Assembly: GCF_020177575.1 (NCBI RefSeq)
Contig: NZ_JAHTBK010000001.1
Coordinates: forward strand, 1,671,875-1,735,874
Length of the DNA: 64,000 nt
Reading direction: 5' to 3'
Origin: Hasllibacter sp. MH4015
GTDB taxonomy: Bacteria; Pseudomonadota; Alphaproteobacteria; Rhodobacterales; Rhodobacteraceae
Shown: one piece after another, positions 55,650 to 63,985 of the stretch
How positions within the stretch are numbered: the first letter of the stretch is position 1
Layout of the letters: the number at the start of each line of letters is the position of its first letter
Position numbers and translations under genes: made by a program
The notes under the pieces: model-generated
The model's input: the letters and a program-made list of their open reading frames with translations, nothing else
Databases searched by the model: none
Told to the model about the DNA's origin: nothing

Positions 55650-57422
55650 TCATTCCGCGGCTGCCGTCACATCGGCCTGTTCGCCAAGCGCCGGAAGCCG
55701 TATTTCGAACACCGCGCCGAAGGCCGCCGAATTGCGTGCCGTCAACCGTCCGCCAAGGTCGCCCACGATCCCGGAGGAGATCGCAAGGCCCAAGCCAACC
55801 CCTTCTCCGGGCCGCTTGGTGGTGTAGAATGGCTCGAACAAAGCCTCCAGATCGTCAATCCCCGAACCGGTGTCACGCACAGTCAGGACAACCTCGTCCC
55901 CTTGCACGATCATCAGGTCCAGTTCCCGTCGCTCCGCCCCCTTCATCGCGTCCAGCGCGTTGCGCAACAAGTTGATGATCACCTGCTCCAATCTCAACCG
56001 GTCCGCCATGACCATCGCGGGCTTGCGCGGTAGCGATTGCGTGATCTCCACCGTGTCGGTCCTCAGCTGTGGCTCCATCATGGTGAGAGCGCCCTTCAGC
56101 GCCTCGCGCATATCCACCGGTTCAAGCGCGTCTCCGCCCTTGCGGGCATAGGATTTCAGCTGTCGCGTGATCGCGCCCATCCGCTCGATCAGGTCGTCGA
56201 TCCGCTGGAAACTCGACGCCGCTTCTTCCGTCCGTTTGCGCTGCAACAACAGCCGCGCCCCGGCGAGGTAGGTTTTCATCGCGGCCAGCGGCTGGTTGAG
56301 TTCGTGACTGACCGCCGCCGACATCTCGCCAAGGGCGGCCAGTTTCTGGCTTTGCTGAAGGCTCTGTTCAGCCTCCTCAAGGGTCCGTTCGACCTTCTGA
56401 CGTTCGGCAATTTCCCGCTGTAGCCTGGAGTTCAGGCGGCGCAGTTCCGCCGATTCCCGTGCCAAAACAGCGCTTTGCATCCGCGCGCGTCGGCTCAATA
56501 CGTAAAAACCGCCCGCCAGAAGCAGCGCGAATCCCATGATCTGAAGCGCCAGGACGGAATTCACCCGCTCCCTGACCGAGGCATAGGCGGTGTAGCTGAC
56601 GATCCGCCATCCCCGGAACGGGATGCGCGTCTCCAGCCGGATCGTGGCATTGCCGAAGAAGTTCGGACCCGGATCGCCAAAGGCCCAGTCCCCCGCCCCT
56701 TCGAGCGCCCGCTGGATCGCGGAGGGCGGCGCGCGCAGCGCCATGGCCTCCGCCTCCGTCCTGCCGCGCCAGCGCGGTTCCGTGGACAGGATGATCTCGC
56801 CCTGGGAATTGGCCAGGAACACCGCCTCCGACGTGCCACGCCACCGGTCCACCAGGCGCGCAAGGTCGATCTCCACCAGGATCACGCCAAGCAGGCCATC
56901 GCCATTCTCGATCCGGCGCGAGAAGGTGAAATCGAAGCGCCCCGTCTCCGGCTCGTTGGAGGTGAAGACCGTGTCGGGGGACCGCGTGGCCTCAACAAAG
57001 AAAGGCTCCGTGTTGCGGCGTTCGGAAATGCGCGCGCGGTCCGTGGCCGCCACAACCCGCCCCTCGCGGTCCAAAAGCAGGATGGAGGCCGCGCCGATAT
57101 CCTCCACGTAGGAAATCAGGTATTGCGACGTCGTGCCGTAATCGTTGGCCTCCAGCGACCGGATCAACGACGGGTCACGGCTCAGCAACAGCGGCACGAC
57201 CTGGTGGCGCTGGATTTCCGAGATGACGGAGCCGGAATAGATCGCCAGCCGCAATTCCGCCCGGTTGCGCGTCGTTTCCGTGAACCGCTCGGTCAGCCAG
57301 ATGTTGGAAATCCAGATCACCGCCACAGCGCCGCCCAGGAACACGACCATCAGCGCGCGCAGCAGCCAGGGGCGCCGGAACGGGCTGCGCCGGGGGGGAA
57401 TGGGGCGATCTGCCAAACTCAT
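55650..57422 (-). CDS. DctB-like sensor histidine kinase (second copy)
   Basis: A 590-residue kinase. Arg/Pro-rich leader, membrane helix at about 22-42, a periplasmic PDC-type sensor (about 45-290), second helix at about 300-320, coiled coil (AELRRLNSRLQREIAERQ), HisKA box SHELNQPLAAMKTY, and HATPase domain (NLLRNALDAM, DTGSGIDD, GVGLGLAIS). It is a distant paralogue of the kinase at 7169-9010; the sensor domains share little by eye. ATG 57422 is the best start although no strong ribosome site precedes it. No DctPQM transporter is adjacent; the following genes are its regulator and three membrane proteins of unknown function. Confidence 0.88.
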   Translation of the reverse strand: MSLADRPIPPRRSPFRRPWLLRALMVVFLGGAVAVIWISNIWLTERFTETTRNRAELRLAIYSGSVISEIQRHQVVPLLLSRDPSLIRSLEANDYGTTSQYLISYVEDIGAASILLLDREGRVVAATDRARISERRNTEPFFVEATRSPDTVFTSNEPETGRFDFTFSRRIENGDGLLGVILVEIDLARLVDRWRGTSEAVFLANSQGEIILSTEPRWRGRTEAEAMALRAPPSAIQRALEGAGDWAFGDPGPNFFGNATIRLETRIPFRGWRIVSYTAYASVRERVNSVLALQIMGFALLLAGGFYVLSRRARMQSAVLARESAELRRLNSRLQREIAERQKVERTLEEAEQSLQQSQKLAALGEMSAAVSHELNQPLAAMKTYLAGARLLLQRKRTEEAASSFQRIDDLIERMGAITRQLKSYARKGGDALEPVDMREALKGALTMMEPQLRTDTVEITQSLPRKPAMVMADRLRLEQVIINLLRNALDAMKGAERRELDLMIVQGDEVVLTVRDTGSGIDDLEALFEPFYTTKRPGEGVGLGLAISSGIVGDLGGRLTARNSAAFGAVFEIRLPALGEQADVTAAAE

Positions 57423-57483
57423 GGGGTGAAGCCTAGGGCGCACCCGCCTTCCGCTCAAGCCGATTGCATCCGGTAAGCCACGC

Positions 57484-58152
57484 TCAGGCGGTTACCAGCG
57501 CCTCCGCAAGGCCCGCGAAAAGCGCGCTGCCGTCCTGCGTGGCGTGGCTCGGGTCAACCGCACGCTCGGGATGGGGCATCAGGCCGAGGATGCGGCGATT
57601 GGCGCTCAGCACGCCCGCGATATCCGCCCGCGACCCGTTGGGATTGTCGCCATAGGTGAACGCGATCCGGTCCTCCCCCCGCAGGGTCGCAAGACCGTCC
57701 TCGTCGATCTGGTAATTGCCGTCGTGATGGGCGATCGGGATCGCGATTGATCTACCATTGATATACCCTGACGTGAACGGGCTGTCGGTTGTCGCGACCT
57801 CCAGCACCTCCGTCCGGCAAACGAATTTCAGCCCCGCATTGCGCATCAGGACACCGGGCAGAAGCTGCGTTTCGCACAGGACTTGGAAGCCGTTGCAGAT
57901 GCCCAGGACATGGCCGCCCCGCCCCGCAAACTCCGCCACCGCGCGCATGATCGGCGATTTCGCCGCGATGGCCCCGCAACGCAGGTAATCGCCGTAGGAA
58001 AAGCCGCCGGGAATGCCGACCACGTCGATCCCGTCCGGCAGGCCCGTGTCCTTGTGCCAGACCATCGACACCTCGAACCCCGCCGCGCGGAAACCCACGG
58101 CCAGGTCGCGGTCGCAGTTTGATCCGGGAAAGACAAGAACGGCGGCTTTCAT
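57484..58152 (-). CDS. purQ: Phosphoribosylformylglycinamidine synthase, glutaminase subunit
   Basis: A 222-residue class I glutamine amidotransferase supplying ammonia to PurL in purine synthesis. The nucleophile Cys lies in [13 protein letters not shown], the oxyanion motif is [11 protein letters not shown], and the His-x-Glu partners sit in [11 protein letters not shown]-terminal [17 protein letters not shown] is typical. The gene follows an alcohol dehydrogenase gene by 12 bases instead of following purS directly. Confidence 0.96.
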   Translation of the reverse strand: MKAAVLVFPGSNCDRDLAVGFRAAGFEVSMVWHKDTGLPDGIDVVGIPGGFSYGDYLRCGAIAAKSPIMRAVAEFAGRGGHVLGICNGFQVLCETQLLPGVLMRNAGLKFVCRTEVLEVATTDSPFTSGYINGRSIAIPIAHHDGNYQIDEDGLATLRGEDRIAFTYGDNPNGSRADIAGVLSANRRILGLMPHPERAVDPSHATQDGSALFAGLAEALVTA

Positions 58153-58164
58153 GGCAAGGATCCT

Positions 58165-59208
58165 CTATCGGGTAAAATCGGTGATGACGGCCACGCCGGG
58201 TGGGGCCGCACGATCGAAAAGCGCAAGCTCCGCACTGGCATCGCCAAGGGCGACACGCCGTGCGATCAGCGGCGACAGGTCCAGTTCCGTCGCCTCCAGG
58301 AATGACAGAAGCGAAGGGTAGCGATGGGCGGGCATCCCGCGTGTCCCATAGATCGCGACCTGCCCGGAATAGACGGCATCCCACGGCAATTGCATGTTGG
58401 AATGCGCGCCCGCCGGCATACCGATCTGCACCATCCGGCCCATTTTCCGAAGAGATTTCAGGGCGTTGACGACCGTGGGTGCAATCCCCAGCGCCTCCAC
58501 CGCGAGATCGACGCCGCCGCCCGTGGCCGCCCGCATCGCGCCTGCCGGATCGTCCGTGCTTGCGTCGACCACGACTTCCGCGCCCAACGCGCGCGCCAAC
58601 TCCAGCTTCTCCGGCACCACATCAGCCAGTGCAACCCGCGCGCCCATCGCGCGGCCGAGCATCAGCGCCGCAAGGCCCACACCACCGCCGCCCCAGATGC
58701 CGAGCCATTCGCCGGGCGCCAGGTCCGCGCGCCCCGTCAGCCCATGCCACGCGGTCGTCACGCGACAGCCCAGAGCGGCAGCCAGCGCGGGGTCCATCCC
58801 CTCGGGCAGGGCCGTCAGGTTGGCATCGGCATGGGGCACCGCCACGGCCTCCGCATAGGCACCGTCATAGGTGAAGCCGGGCACGGCTTGCGTGGCACAG
58901 ATCGTGGCATGGCCCGCGCGGCAATCGGCACAGCGCCCGCATGACAGGATGAACGGCGCGATGACACGGTCGCCCTTGCGCCACGTGCGCACGTCCGCGC
59001 CCACCTGGCGCACAATGCCGCAGAATTCGTGTCCCGGTATATGGGGCAGGCTCACATCGGGATCCGCGCCGGTCCAGGCATGCCAATCCGACCGGCAAAT
59101 CCCGCAGGCCAGCACCTCCAGCACCACCCCATCGGACGGGCAAACCGGATCGGGCACCTCCGTCACGTCCAACGGCGCGCGCCAGTTGGTCAGGCGGGCG
59201 GCTTTCAC
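58165..59208 (-). CDS. Zinc-dependent alcohol dehydrogenase (MDR family) between purS and purQ
   Basis: A 347-residue medium-chain dehydrogenase. The catalytic Zn site is seen in LACGICRSDWHAW and PHIPGHEFCG; the structural Zn is held by CGRCADCRAGHATIC; the NAD(P)-binding segment is GIWGGGGVGLAALM. The substrate alcohol or polyol is not predictable. GTG 59208 overlaps the purS stop by 4 bases (GTGA) and GGAG lies eight bases upstream, so it is coupled to purS. The enzyme has no known place in purine synthesis, which makes its position between purS and purQ odd. Confidence 0.9.
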   Translation of the reverse strand: MKAARLTNWRAPLDVTEVPDPVCPSDGVVLEVLACGICRSDWHAWTGADPDVSLPHIPGHEFCGIVRQVGADVRTWRKGDRVIAPFILSCGRCADCRAGHATICATQAVPGFTYDGAYAEAVAVPHADANLTALPEGMDPALAAALGCRVTTAWHGLTGRADLAPGEWLGIWGGGGVGLAALMLGRAMGARVALADVVPEKLELARALGAEVVVDASTDDPAGAMRAATGGGVDLAVEALGIAPTVVNALKSLRKMGRMVQIGMPAGAHSNMQLPWDAVYSGQVAIYGTRGMPAHRYPSLLSFLEATELDLSPLIARRVALGDASAELALFDRAAPPGVAVITDFTR

Positions 59209-59438
59209 CCCGCCATCTCCACCCGATAGCTCTCGATCACCGTGTTGGCGAGCAGCTTTTCGCACATCTCGGTCACGTCGGCCTCCGATGTGCCATCGGC
59301 CAGGTCCAGCTCGATCACCTTGCCCTGCCGCACGCCGTCCACGCCGTCGAAGCCCAAAGCGCCCAGTGCCGATTTCACCGCCTCCCCCTGCGGGTCAAGC
59401 ACACCTTGTTTGAGCATCACGGTGACGGTCGCTTTCAT
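59205..59438 (-). CDS. purS: Phosphoribosylformylglycinamidine synthase, PurS subunit
   Basis: A 77-residue PurS, the small structural subunit that joins PurQ to PurL. The sequence MKATVTVMLKQGVLDPQGEAV, FDGVDGVRQGKVIELDL and the short C-terminal helix are typical, as is the length. It lies 68 bases after purC. Its stop codon overlaps the start of the dehydrogenase gene. Confidence 0.94.
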   Translation of the reverse strand: MKATVTVMLKQGVLDPQGEAVKSALGALGFDGVDGVRQGKVIELDLADGTSEADVTEMCEKLLANTVIESYRVEMAG

Positions 59439-59506
59439 GGCACGCGGCCCCCTCTTTCCTGTTTCAATACACCTAAAGTCCGATCGCCCGACGGGGCGGT
59501 GCGGCT

Positions 59507-60268
59507 TCAGTTGATCAATGTCGGTTTCGATACGCCCGACGGACCCTGCGGCATCACGCCGAGGCGGCGGGCAACTTCCGTATAGGCATCGGCCAGATCG
59601 CCGAGGTCGCGGCGGAAGACGTCCTTGTCGAGCTTGCGGTTTGTCTCCATGTCCCACAGGCGGCAGCTATCGGGGCTGATCTCGTCGGCCACGATCAGGC
59701 GCATGAAATCGCCGTCCCAGATGCGCCCGATCTCGATCTTGAAATCCACCAGCTTGATGCCGACCCCCAGCATCAGACCGCTGAGGAAATCGTTCACGCG
59801 CAGCGCGAGGCTCACCATATCGTCCAGATCCTGCTGCGCAGCCCACCCGAAGGCGATGATGTGTTCCTCGCTGACGATGGGATCTCCCAATTCGTCGTTC
59901 TTGAGGTAGAATTCCACGATCGGGCGCGGCATTGGTGTGCCCTCCTCGATCCCCAGCCGCTCGCAGATGGAACCTGCGGCGACGTTGCGCACGACCACTT
60001 CCAGCGGAATGATCTCCACCGCGCGGATCAGTTGCTCGCGCATGTTGAGCCGCTTGATGAAATGGTTCGGCACGCCGATGGCGCTCAACCCTTGCATGAA
60101 GAACTCGCTCAGGCGGTTGTTCAACACGCCCTTGCCGTCGATCACATCGCGCTTCTCGGCGTTGAACGCGGTCGCGTCGTCCTTGAAATATTGAACGAGC
60201 GTGCCCGGTTCGGGGCCTTCATACAGGATCTTGGCCTTGCCTTCATAAACCAGCTTGCGGCGTGCCAT
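59507..60268 (-). CDS. purC: SAICAR synthase
   Basis: A 253-residue phosphoribosylaminoimidazole-succinocarboxamide synthase (purine synthesis). Signatures: [52 protein letters not shown] and [16 protein letters not shown] 60268 is chosen; the frame runs upstream to 60829 without coding character, antisense to the zeta-inhibitor gene. It heads the purC-purS-dehydrogenase-purQ group and is divergent from the ATPase inhibitor gene. Confidence 0.96.
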   Translation of the reverse strand: MARRKLVYEGKAKILYEGPEPGTLVQYFKDDATAFNAEKRDVIDGKGVLNNRLSEFFMQGLSAIGVPNHFIKRLNMREQLIRAVEIIPLEVVVRNVAAGSICERLGIEEGTPMPRPIVEFYLKNDELGDPIVSEEHIIAFGWAAQQDLDDMVSLALRVNDFLSGLMLGVGIKLVDFKIEIGRIWDGDFMRLIVADEISPDSCRLWDMETNRKLDKDVFRRDLGDLADAYTEVARRLGVMPQGPSGVSKPTLIN

Positions 60269-60448
60269 ATGTGATGTCCCCGAAATTAAATGGGCGGCCA
60301 CGGCAGCGGCCGCCGGTCGTTTCGCCTTGCCAATAGGCCATAGGGCGTCCTGTCGCAAGCGTAGGGCGGATGTGTCCGCTTGCGGCCCCTTCGCGCAGGG
60401 GTCTATGGTTGCGCAGAACACGTCACGACCATCCACGGAGCCGCTCCC

Positions 60449-60763
60449 ATGTCCAGTTTCGACGACCGCGAAAACGCGTTTGAAAACAAGTTCGCCCACG
60501 ACGCAGAGATGCAGTTCCGGGCCGAAGCCCGCCGCAACAAGCTCATGGGGCTTTGGGTGGCCGAAGCGCTGGGAAAATCCGGGGATGACGCCAACGCCTA
60601 TGCCGCGGAGGTCGTGAAGGCCGATTTCGAGGAAGCGGGCCACGAGGATGTCATGCGCAAGGTGATGGGCGACCTGGACGGCAAGATCCCCGAAGCCGAG
60701 GTCCGCGCGAAATACGCGGAGCTTCTGACCGTGGCGAAGGCGCAGTTGATCGACGAGGTGTGA
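60449..60763 (+). CDS. DUF1476 protein: F1-ATPase inhibitor zeta subunit
   Basis: A 104-residue helical protein matching the DUF1476 family. In Paracoccus denitrificans this family is the zeta subunit, which binds F1 through its N-terminus and blocks ATP hydrolysis. [36 protein letters not shown] and [13 protein letters not shown] match the family. Length is normal. It is divergent from purC across 180 bases and is not near the atp operon. The inhibitory activity varies between species, so function is by family only. Confidence 0.9.
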   Translation: MSSFDDRENAFENKFAHDAEMQFRAEARRNKLMGLWVAEALGKSGDDANAYAAEVVKADFEEAGHEDVMRKVMGDLDGKIPEAEVRAKYAELLTVAKAQLIDEV

Positions 60764-60825
60764 CGCGCGCCCGGGGGGTGTGCCGAACCGGCGCGCCCGC
60801 ATCCGTTGCAGGGGATGAGCCGCCA

Positions 60826-60844
60826 ACATGAGGCCACCTCATGT
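60826..60844. promoter_or_regulatory. Perfect palindrome upstream of the homocysteine methyltransferase gene
   Basis: ACATGAGG and CCTCATGT form a perfect 8-base inverted repeat around a 3-base centre, 88 bases before the methyltransferase ATG. It could be an operator for a methionine-cycle repressor or an RNA hairpin. No SAH or SAM-II riboswitch consensus is seen around it. Confidence 0.45.
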
Positions 60845-60931
60845 AAATGATGCAAGTTTTGCGGCTTGCTCATAATGCCACGCCTTTCTAAGCCTCGCCC
60901 ATGCGCGACGCCCCCGAAAGGACGCCCCAAG

Positions 60932-61957
60932 ATGCCTGACGCCCTCCGTGATCTTCTGAGCACCCGCGACTGGCTTCTGGCCGACGGCGCGACGGGCACG
61001 ACGCTGTTCAACATGGGGCTTCAATCGGGCGATGCGCCCGAATTGTGGAATGTCGATCACCCCGACCGCGTTCGCGCGCTTTACCAGGGGCCGGTCGATG
61101 CGGGTTCGGACCTGTTCTTGACCAATTCCTTCGGCGGCACCGCCGCGCGTCTCAAACTCCACGATGCCCAGTCGCGCGTGTTCGAGCTGAACCGCGCCGC
61201 CGCCGAGATCGGGCGCGAGGTCGCAGATGCGGCGGGCCGCCCTGTGATCGTCGCAGGCTCCGTCGGCCCCACGGGGGAGATCATGGCGCCGATGGGCGCG
61301 CTCACCCACGACATCGCGGTCGAGATGTTCCACGAACAGGCCGAGGGTCTGAAAGCGGGCGGCGCGGATGTGCTCTGGGTCGAGACCATCTCCGCGCCCG
61401 AGGAATACAGGGCCGCCGCCGAGGCCGCGAAGCTGGCCGACATGCCCTGGTGCGGCACGATGAGCTTCGACACCGCCGGGCGCACGATGATGGGTGTCAC
61501 CTCCGCCGCGATGTCAACAATGGTGGAAAAGCTGGACCACAAGCCGATGGCGTTCGGGGCCAATTGCGGTGTCGGGGCGTCGGATCTGTTGCGCACGATC
61601 CTCGGGTTCCGGGCCTCGGGCACCGAACGGCCGCTGATCGCCAAGGGCAATGCGGGCATCCCGAAATACGTGGACGGCCATATCCACTATGACGGTACGC
61701 CCGAGTTGATGGTGCGCTACGCGGTGCTGGCGCGCGATGCGGGGGCAACGATCATCGGTGGCTGCTGCGGGACCACGCCGGAGCACCTGGCACAGATGCG
61801 CCGCGCGCTGGAAGGCACGCCGCGCGGTGCAACGCCGAGCCTTGAGCAGATCGCGGAGGCCCTGGGCGGGTTCTCATCCGAGGTGGACGGGACAGAGGCC
61901 GATGGCGGTGGCGGACCGGTCCGCGCGCGGCGCGGGCGCAGGCGTGCGCGGGCCTGA
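60932..61957 (+). CDS. Homocysteine S-methyltransferase (Bmt/MetH N-domain type)
   Basis: A 341-residue zinc-dependent methyltransferase homologous to betaine-homocysteine methyltransferase and the homocysteine domain of MetH. Zn ligands: Cys in FGANCGVGA and the Cys pair in IIGGCCGTTPEHL. LLADGATGTTLFNMGLQSG at the N-terminus and FLTNSFGGTAARL are typical. ATG 60932 has AAAGGA about nine bases upstream; the longer start at 60866 is not supported. The C-terminal 25 residues are Gly/Arg-rich and probably disordered. With the corrinoid protein at 63278 it may form part of a split methionine synthase; a direct betaine-dependent enzyme is the alternative. Confidence 0.88.
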   Translation: MPDALRDLLSTRDWLLADGATGTTLFNMGLQSGDAPELWNVDHPDRVRALYQGPVDAGSDLFLTNSFGGTAARLKLHDAQSRVFELNRAAAEIGREVADAAGRPVIVAGSVGPTGEIMAPMGALTHDIAVEMFHEQAEGLKAGGADVLWVETISAPEEYRAAAEAAKLADMPWCGTMSFDTAGRTMMGVTSAAMSTMVEKLDHKPMAFGANCGVGASDLLRTILGFRASGTERPLIAKGNAGIPKYVDGHIHYDGTPELMVRYAVLARDAGATIIGGCCGTTPEHLAQMRRALEGTPRGATPSLEQIAEALGGFSSEVDGTEADGGGGPVRARRGRRRARA

Positions 61958-62057
61958 CGCGGGCCACGCCACCTGCCAGACCGGCGAAGTGGTGACATTC
62001 CAGTACGGGCGCTCACGACTGGCGCTCGATCCCGTCCTCCGGCATCGCCATCCGTTC

Positions 62058-63128
62058 TCAGAACAGCGCCATCTGGTCCCCCTTTGCCAACGGCACTTCG
62101 AACAGATCCGTGCGGAGCGGCGGCAGTTTTTGGTCCAGCCCCGCTGCTCGGGCGGCGCGCTTGAAGCGCTGCTGCAAAAGGTTCGCCCAAATTCCCTCCC
62201 CCGTCATGCGTTTGCCCCAGGCCGCGTCGTAGGGCTTGCCGCCGTGCATGTCGCGCAGCTTCGACATCACCCGCTCCACCCGGTCGGGATAATGCTCCGC
62301 CAACCAGCTTTGCCACAGCTCCGACACTTCCAGCGGCAGGCGCAGGGGGATCATGGTGGCGGCCGCGGCCCCGGCATCGCGCGCCGCCGCGACGATGGCC
62401 TCGATCTCGTGATCGCTCAGCCCTGGCACGATGGGCGAGATCATCACCCGCACCGGCACACCCGCCGCCGCAAGCCGCTCCACCGCCCGCAACCGGCGGA
62501 GCGGGGTGGGCACCCTCGGCTCCATCTTGCGCGACAGATCCGCGTCAAGCGTCGTGACGGAGATCCCCACCGCCGCAAGCCCATCCCCGGCCATATCCCC
62601 CAGAATGTCGATGTCCCGCCCCACCAGCACACCCTTGGTGGCGATGCCCACCGGGTGGCGGAACGCCTGCAAAACCTCGAGGATACCGCGCATGATGCGA
62701 CGCTCGGCCTCGATCGGCTGATAGGCGTCCGTGTTGGTGCCGATGGCGATGGTCGCACATCGGTAGGACGGGCGGCGCAATTCACGCTCCAACACCGTCG
62801 CCGCATCGGGGCGCGCAATCAGCCGGGTCTCGAAATCCAGGCCCGGCGACAGGCCCAGATAGGCATGGGTCGGCCGCGCAAAGCAGTAGATGCAGCCATG
62901 CTCACACCCGCGATAGGGGTTGATCGAACGGTCGAAGGGCACATCGGGGGACGTGTTGCGCGTGATGATGCTGCGCGGCACCTCCTCCGTCACTTCGGTG
63001 CGCAAGGGCGGCAATTCTTCTGCAAGATCCCAGCCGTCATCCACCGCTTCCCGCGCCACGGCCTCGAACCGGCCCGTCGCATTGGACAAAGCCGCGCGTC
63101 CTTTCGCTTTATGATGCCTGTTATCCAT
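62058..63128 (-). CDS. PA0069-family radical SAM protein (COG1533, SplB-like)
   Basis: A 356-residue radical SAM enzyme. The [4Fe-4S] motif is CEHGCIYCFARPTH, followed by GLDFETRLI, IAIGTNTDAYQPIE and GVPVRVMISPIVPGLSD. Annotation systems often call this group DNA repair photolyase because of distant similarity to spore photoproduct lyase, but its substrate is not proven. ATG 63128 is chosen over the 63275 start. A GTTC-N7-GTTC box lies 12 bases upstream, which supports damage-induced expression. The gene separates two methionine-cycle genes on the other strand. Confidence 0.87.
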   Translation of the reverse strand: MDNRHHKAKGRAALSNATGRFEAVAREAVDDGWDLAEELPPLRTEVTEEVPRSIITRNTSPDVPFDRSINPYRGCEHGCIYCFARPTHAYLGLSPGLDFETRLIARPDAATVLERELRRPSYRCATIAIGTNTDAYQPIEAERRIMRGILEVLQAFRHPVGIATKGVLVGRDIDILGDMAGDGLAAVGISVTTLDADLSRKMEPRVPTPLRRLRAVERLAAAGVPVRVMISPIVPGLSDHEIEAIVAAARDAGAAAATMIPLRLPLEVSELWQSWLAEHYPDRVERVMSKLRDMHGGKPYDAAWGKRMTGEGIWANLLQQRFKRAARAAGLDQKLPPLRTDLFEVPLAKGDQMALF

Positions 63129-63140
63129 TGCACCAGAATG

Positions 63141-63155
63141 GAACAAAAACGGAAC
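63141..63155 (-). promoter_or_regulatory. Putative LexA (SOS) box upstream of the radical SAM gene
   Basis: GAACAAAAACGGAAC, read on the gene strand as GTTCCGTTTTTGTTC, fits GTTC-N7-GTTC exactly and lies 12 bases from the ATG at 63128. The spacing suggests repression by occlusion of the transcription or translation start region. Confidence 0.6.
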
Positions 63156-63277
63156 ATCCGCAACCGAAGTCGCGCGCCCGCCGCCCCATGTCGCAAATCG
63201 CCAATCCGCCCGCGGGCAATTGCCTAGATAGTCTGAAAAAGCCCGGCGTCCCCGCCGGTTAGCAGGAGCATCCATCC

Positions 63278-63985
63278 ATGTCCGACCAAGAAGACGACAT
63301 CATCCTGTCCGAGCTGAGCGACGAGGACCTTGTCGCGCAGATGTTCGACGACCTCTACGATGGCCTCAAGGAGGAAATCGAGGAAGGCGTGAACATCTTG
63401 CTCGAACGCGGGTGGGAGCCCTACCGCATCCTGACCGAAGCGCTGGTGGGCGGCATGACCATCGTGGGCCACGATTTCCGCGACGGAATCCTCTTTGTGC
63501 CCGAGGTCCTGATGGCCGCCAACGCAATGAAGGGCGGCATGGCGATCCTAAAGCCGCTCCTGATCGAAACAGGCGCGCCGCGCGTGGGCAAGATGGTGAT
63601 CGGCACCGTGAAGGGCGACATTCACGACATCGGCAAGAACCTCGTGTCGATGATGATGGAAGGCGCGGGCTTCGAGGTTGTGGACCTCGGCATCAACAAC
63701 GCCGTGGAAAGCTATCTGGAGGCGCTGGAATCGGAAAAACCCGACATCCTTGGCATGTCCGCCCTTCTGACCACGACCATGCCTTACATGAAGGTCGTCA
63801 TCGACACGATGAATGAGAAGGGCATCCGCGACGATTACATCGTGCTGGTGGGTGGCGCGCCGCTGAACGAGGAATTCGGCAAGGCCATCGGCGCTGACGC
63901 CTATTGCCGGGACGCCGCCGTGGCGGTGGAAACCGCCAAGGAATGGGTCGCGCGCAAGCACAACCAGATGGCCGCTGGCGCCTGA
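63278..63985 (+). CDS. Corrinoid (B12)-binding methyl-carrier protein
   Basis: A 235-residue two-domain corrinoid protein like MtbC/MtmC or the central module of MetH. The N-terminal helical cap (about 20-95) is followed by a Rossmann B12-binding domain with the base-off signature GDIHDIGKNLV, supplying the His ligand to cobalt, then MSALLTTTM and VGGAPLNEEF. It carries methyl groups between a donor-side methyltransferase and a recipient such as the homocysteine methyltransferase at 60932. Rhodobacterales with split MetH use such a separate module; a methylamine system is the alternative, but no mtbA/mttB-like gene is seen. AGGAG precedes the ATG. Confidence 0.9.
   Translation: MSDQEDDIILSELSDEDLVAQMFDDLYDGLKEEIEEGVNILLERGWEPYRILTEALVGGMTIVGHDFRDGILFVPEVLMAANAMKGGMAILKPLLIETGAPRVGKMVIGTVKGDIHDIGKNLVSMMMEGAGFEVVDLGINNAVESYLEALESEKPDILGMSALLTTTMPYMKVVIDTMNEKGIRDDYIVLVGGAPLNEEFGKAIGADAYCRDAAVAVETAKEWVARKHNQMAAGA

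Noticed and set aside
60355-60383. GCAAGCG/CGCTTGC hairpin between purC and the zeta-inhibitor gene
   Set aside because: The loop is 15 bases and no T-tract follows on either strand; too weak to call a regulatory element.
60764-60931. SAH or SAM-II riboswitch before the homocysteine methyltransferase gene
   Set aside because: GTTGCAGG is present but the conserved core sequences of these riboswitches are missing; only the palindrome stands out.
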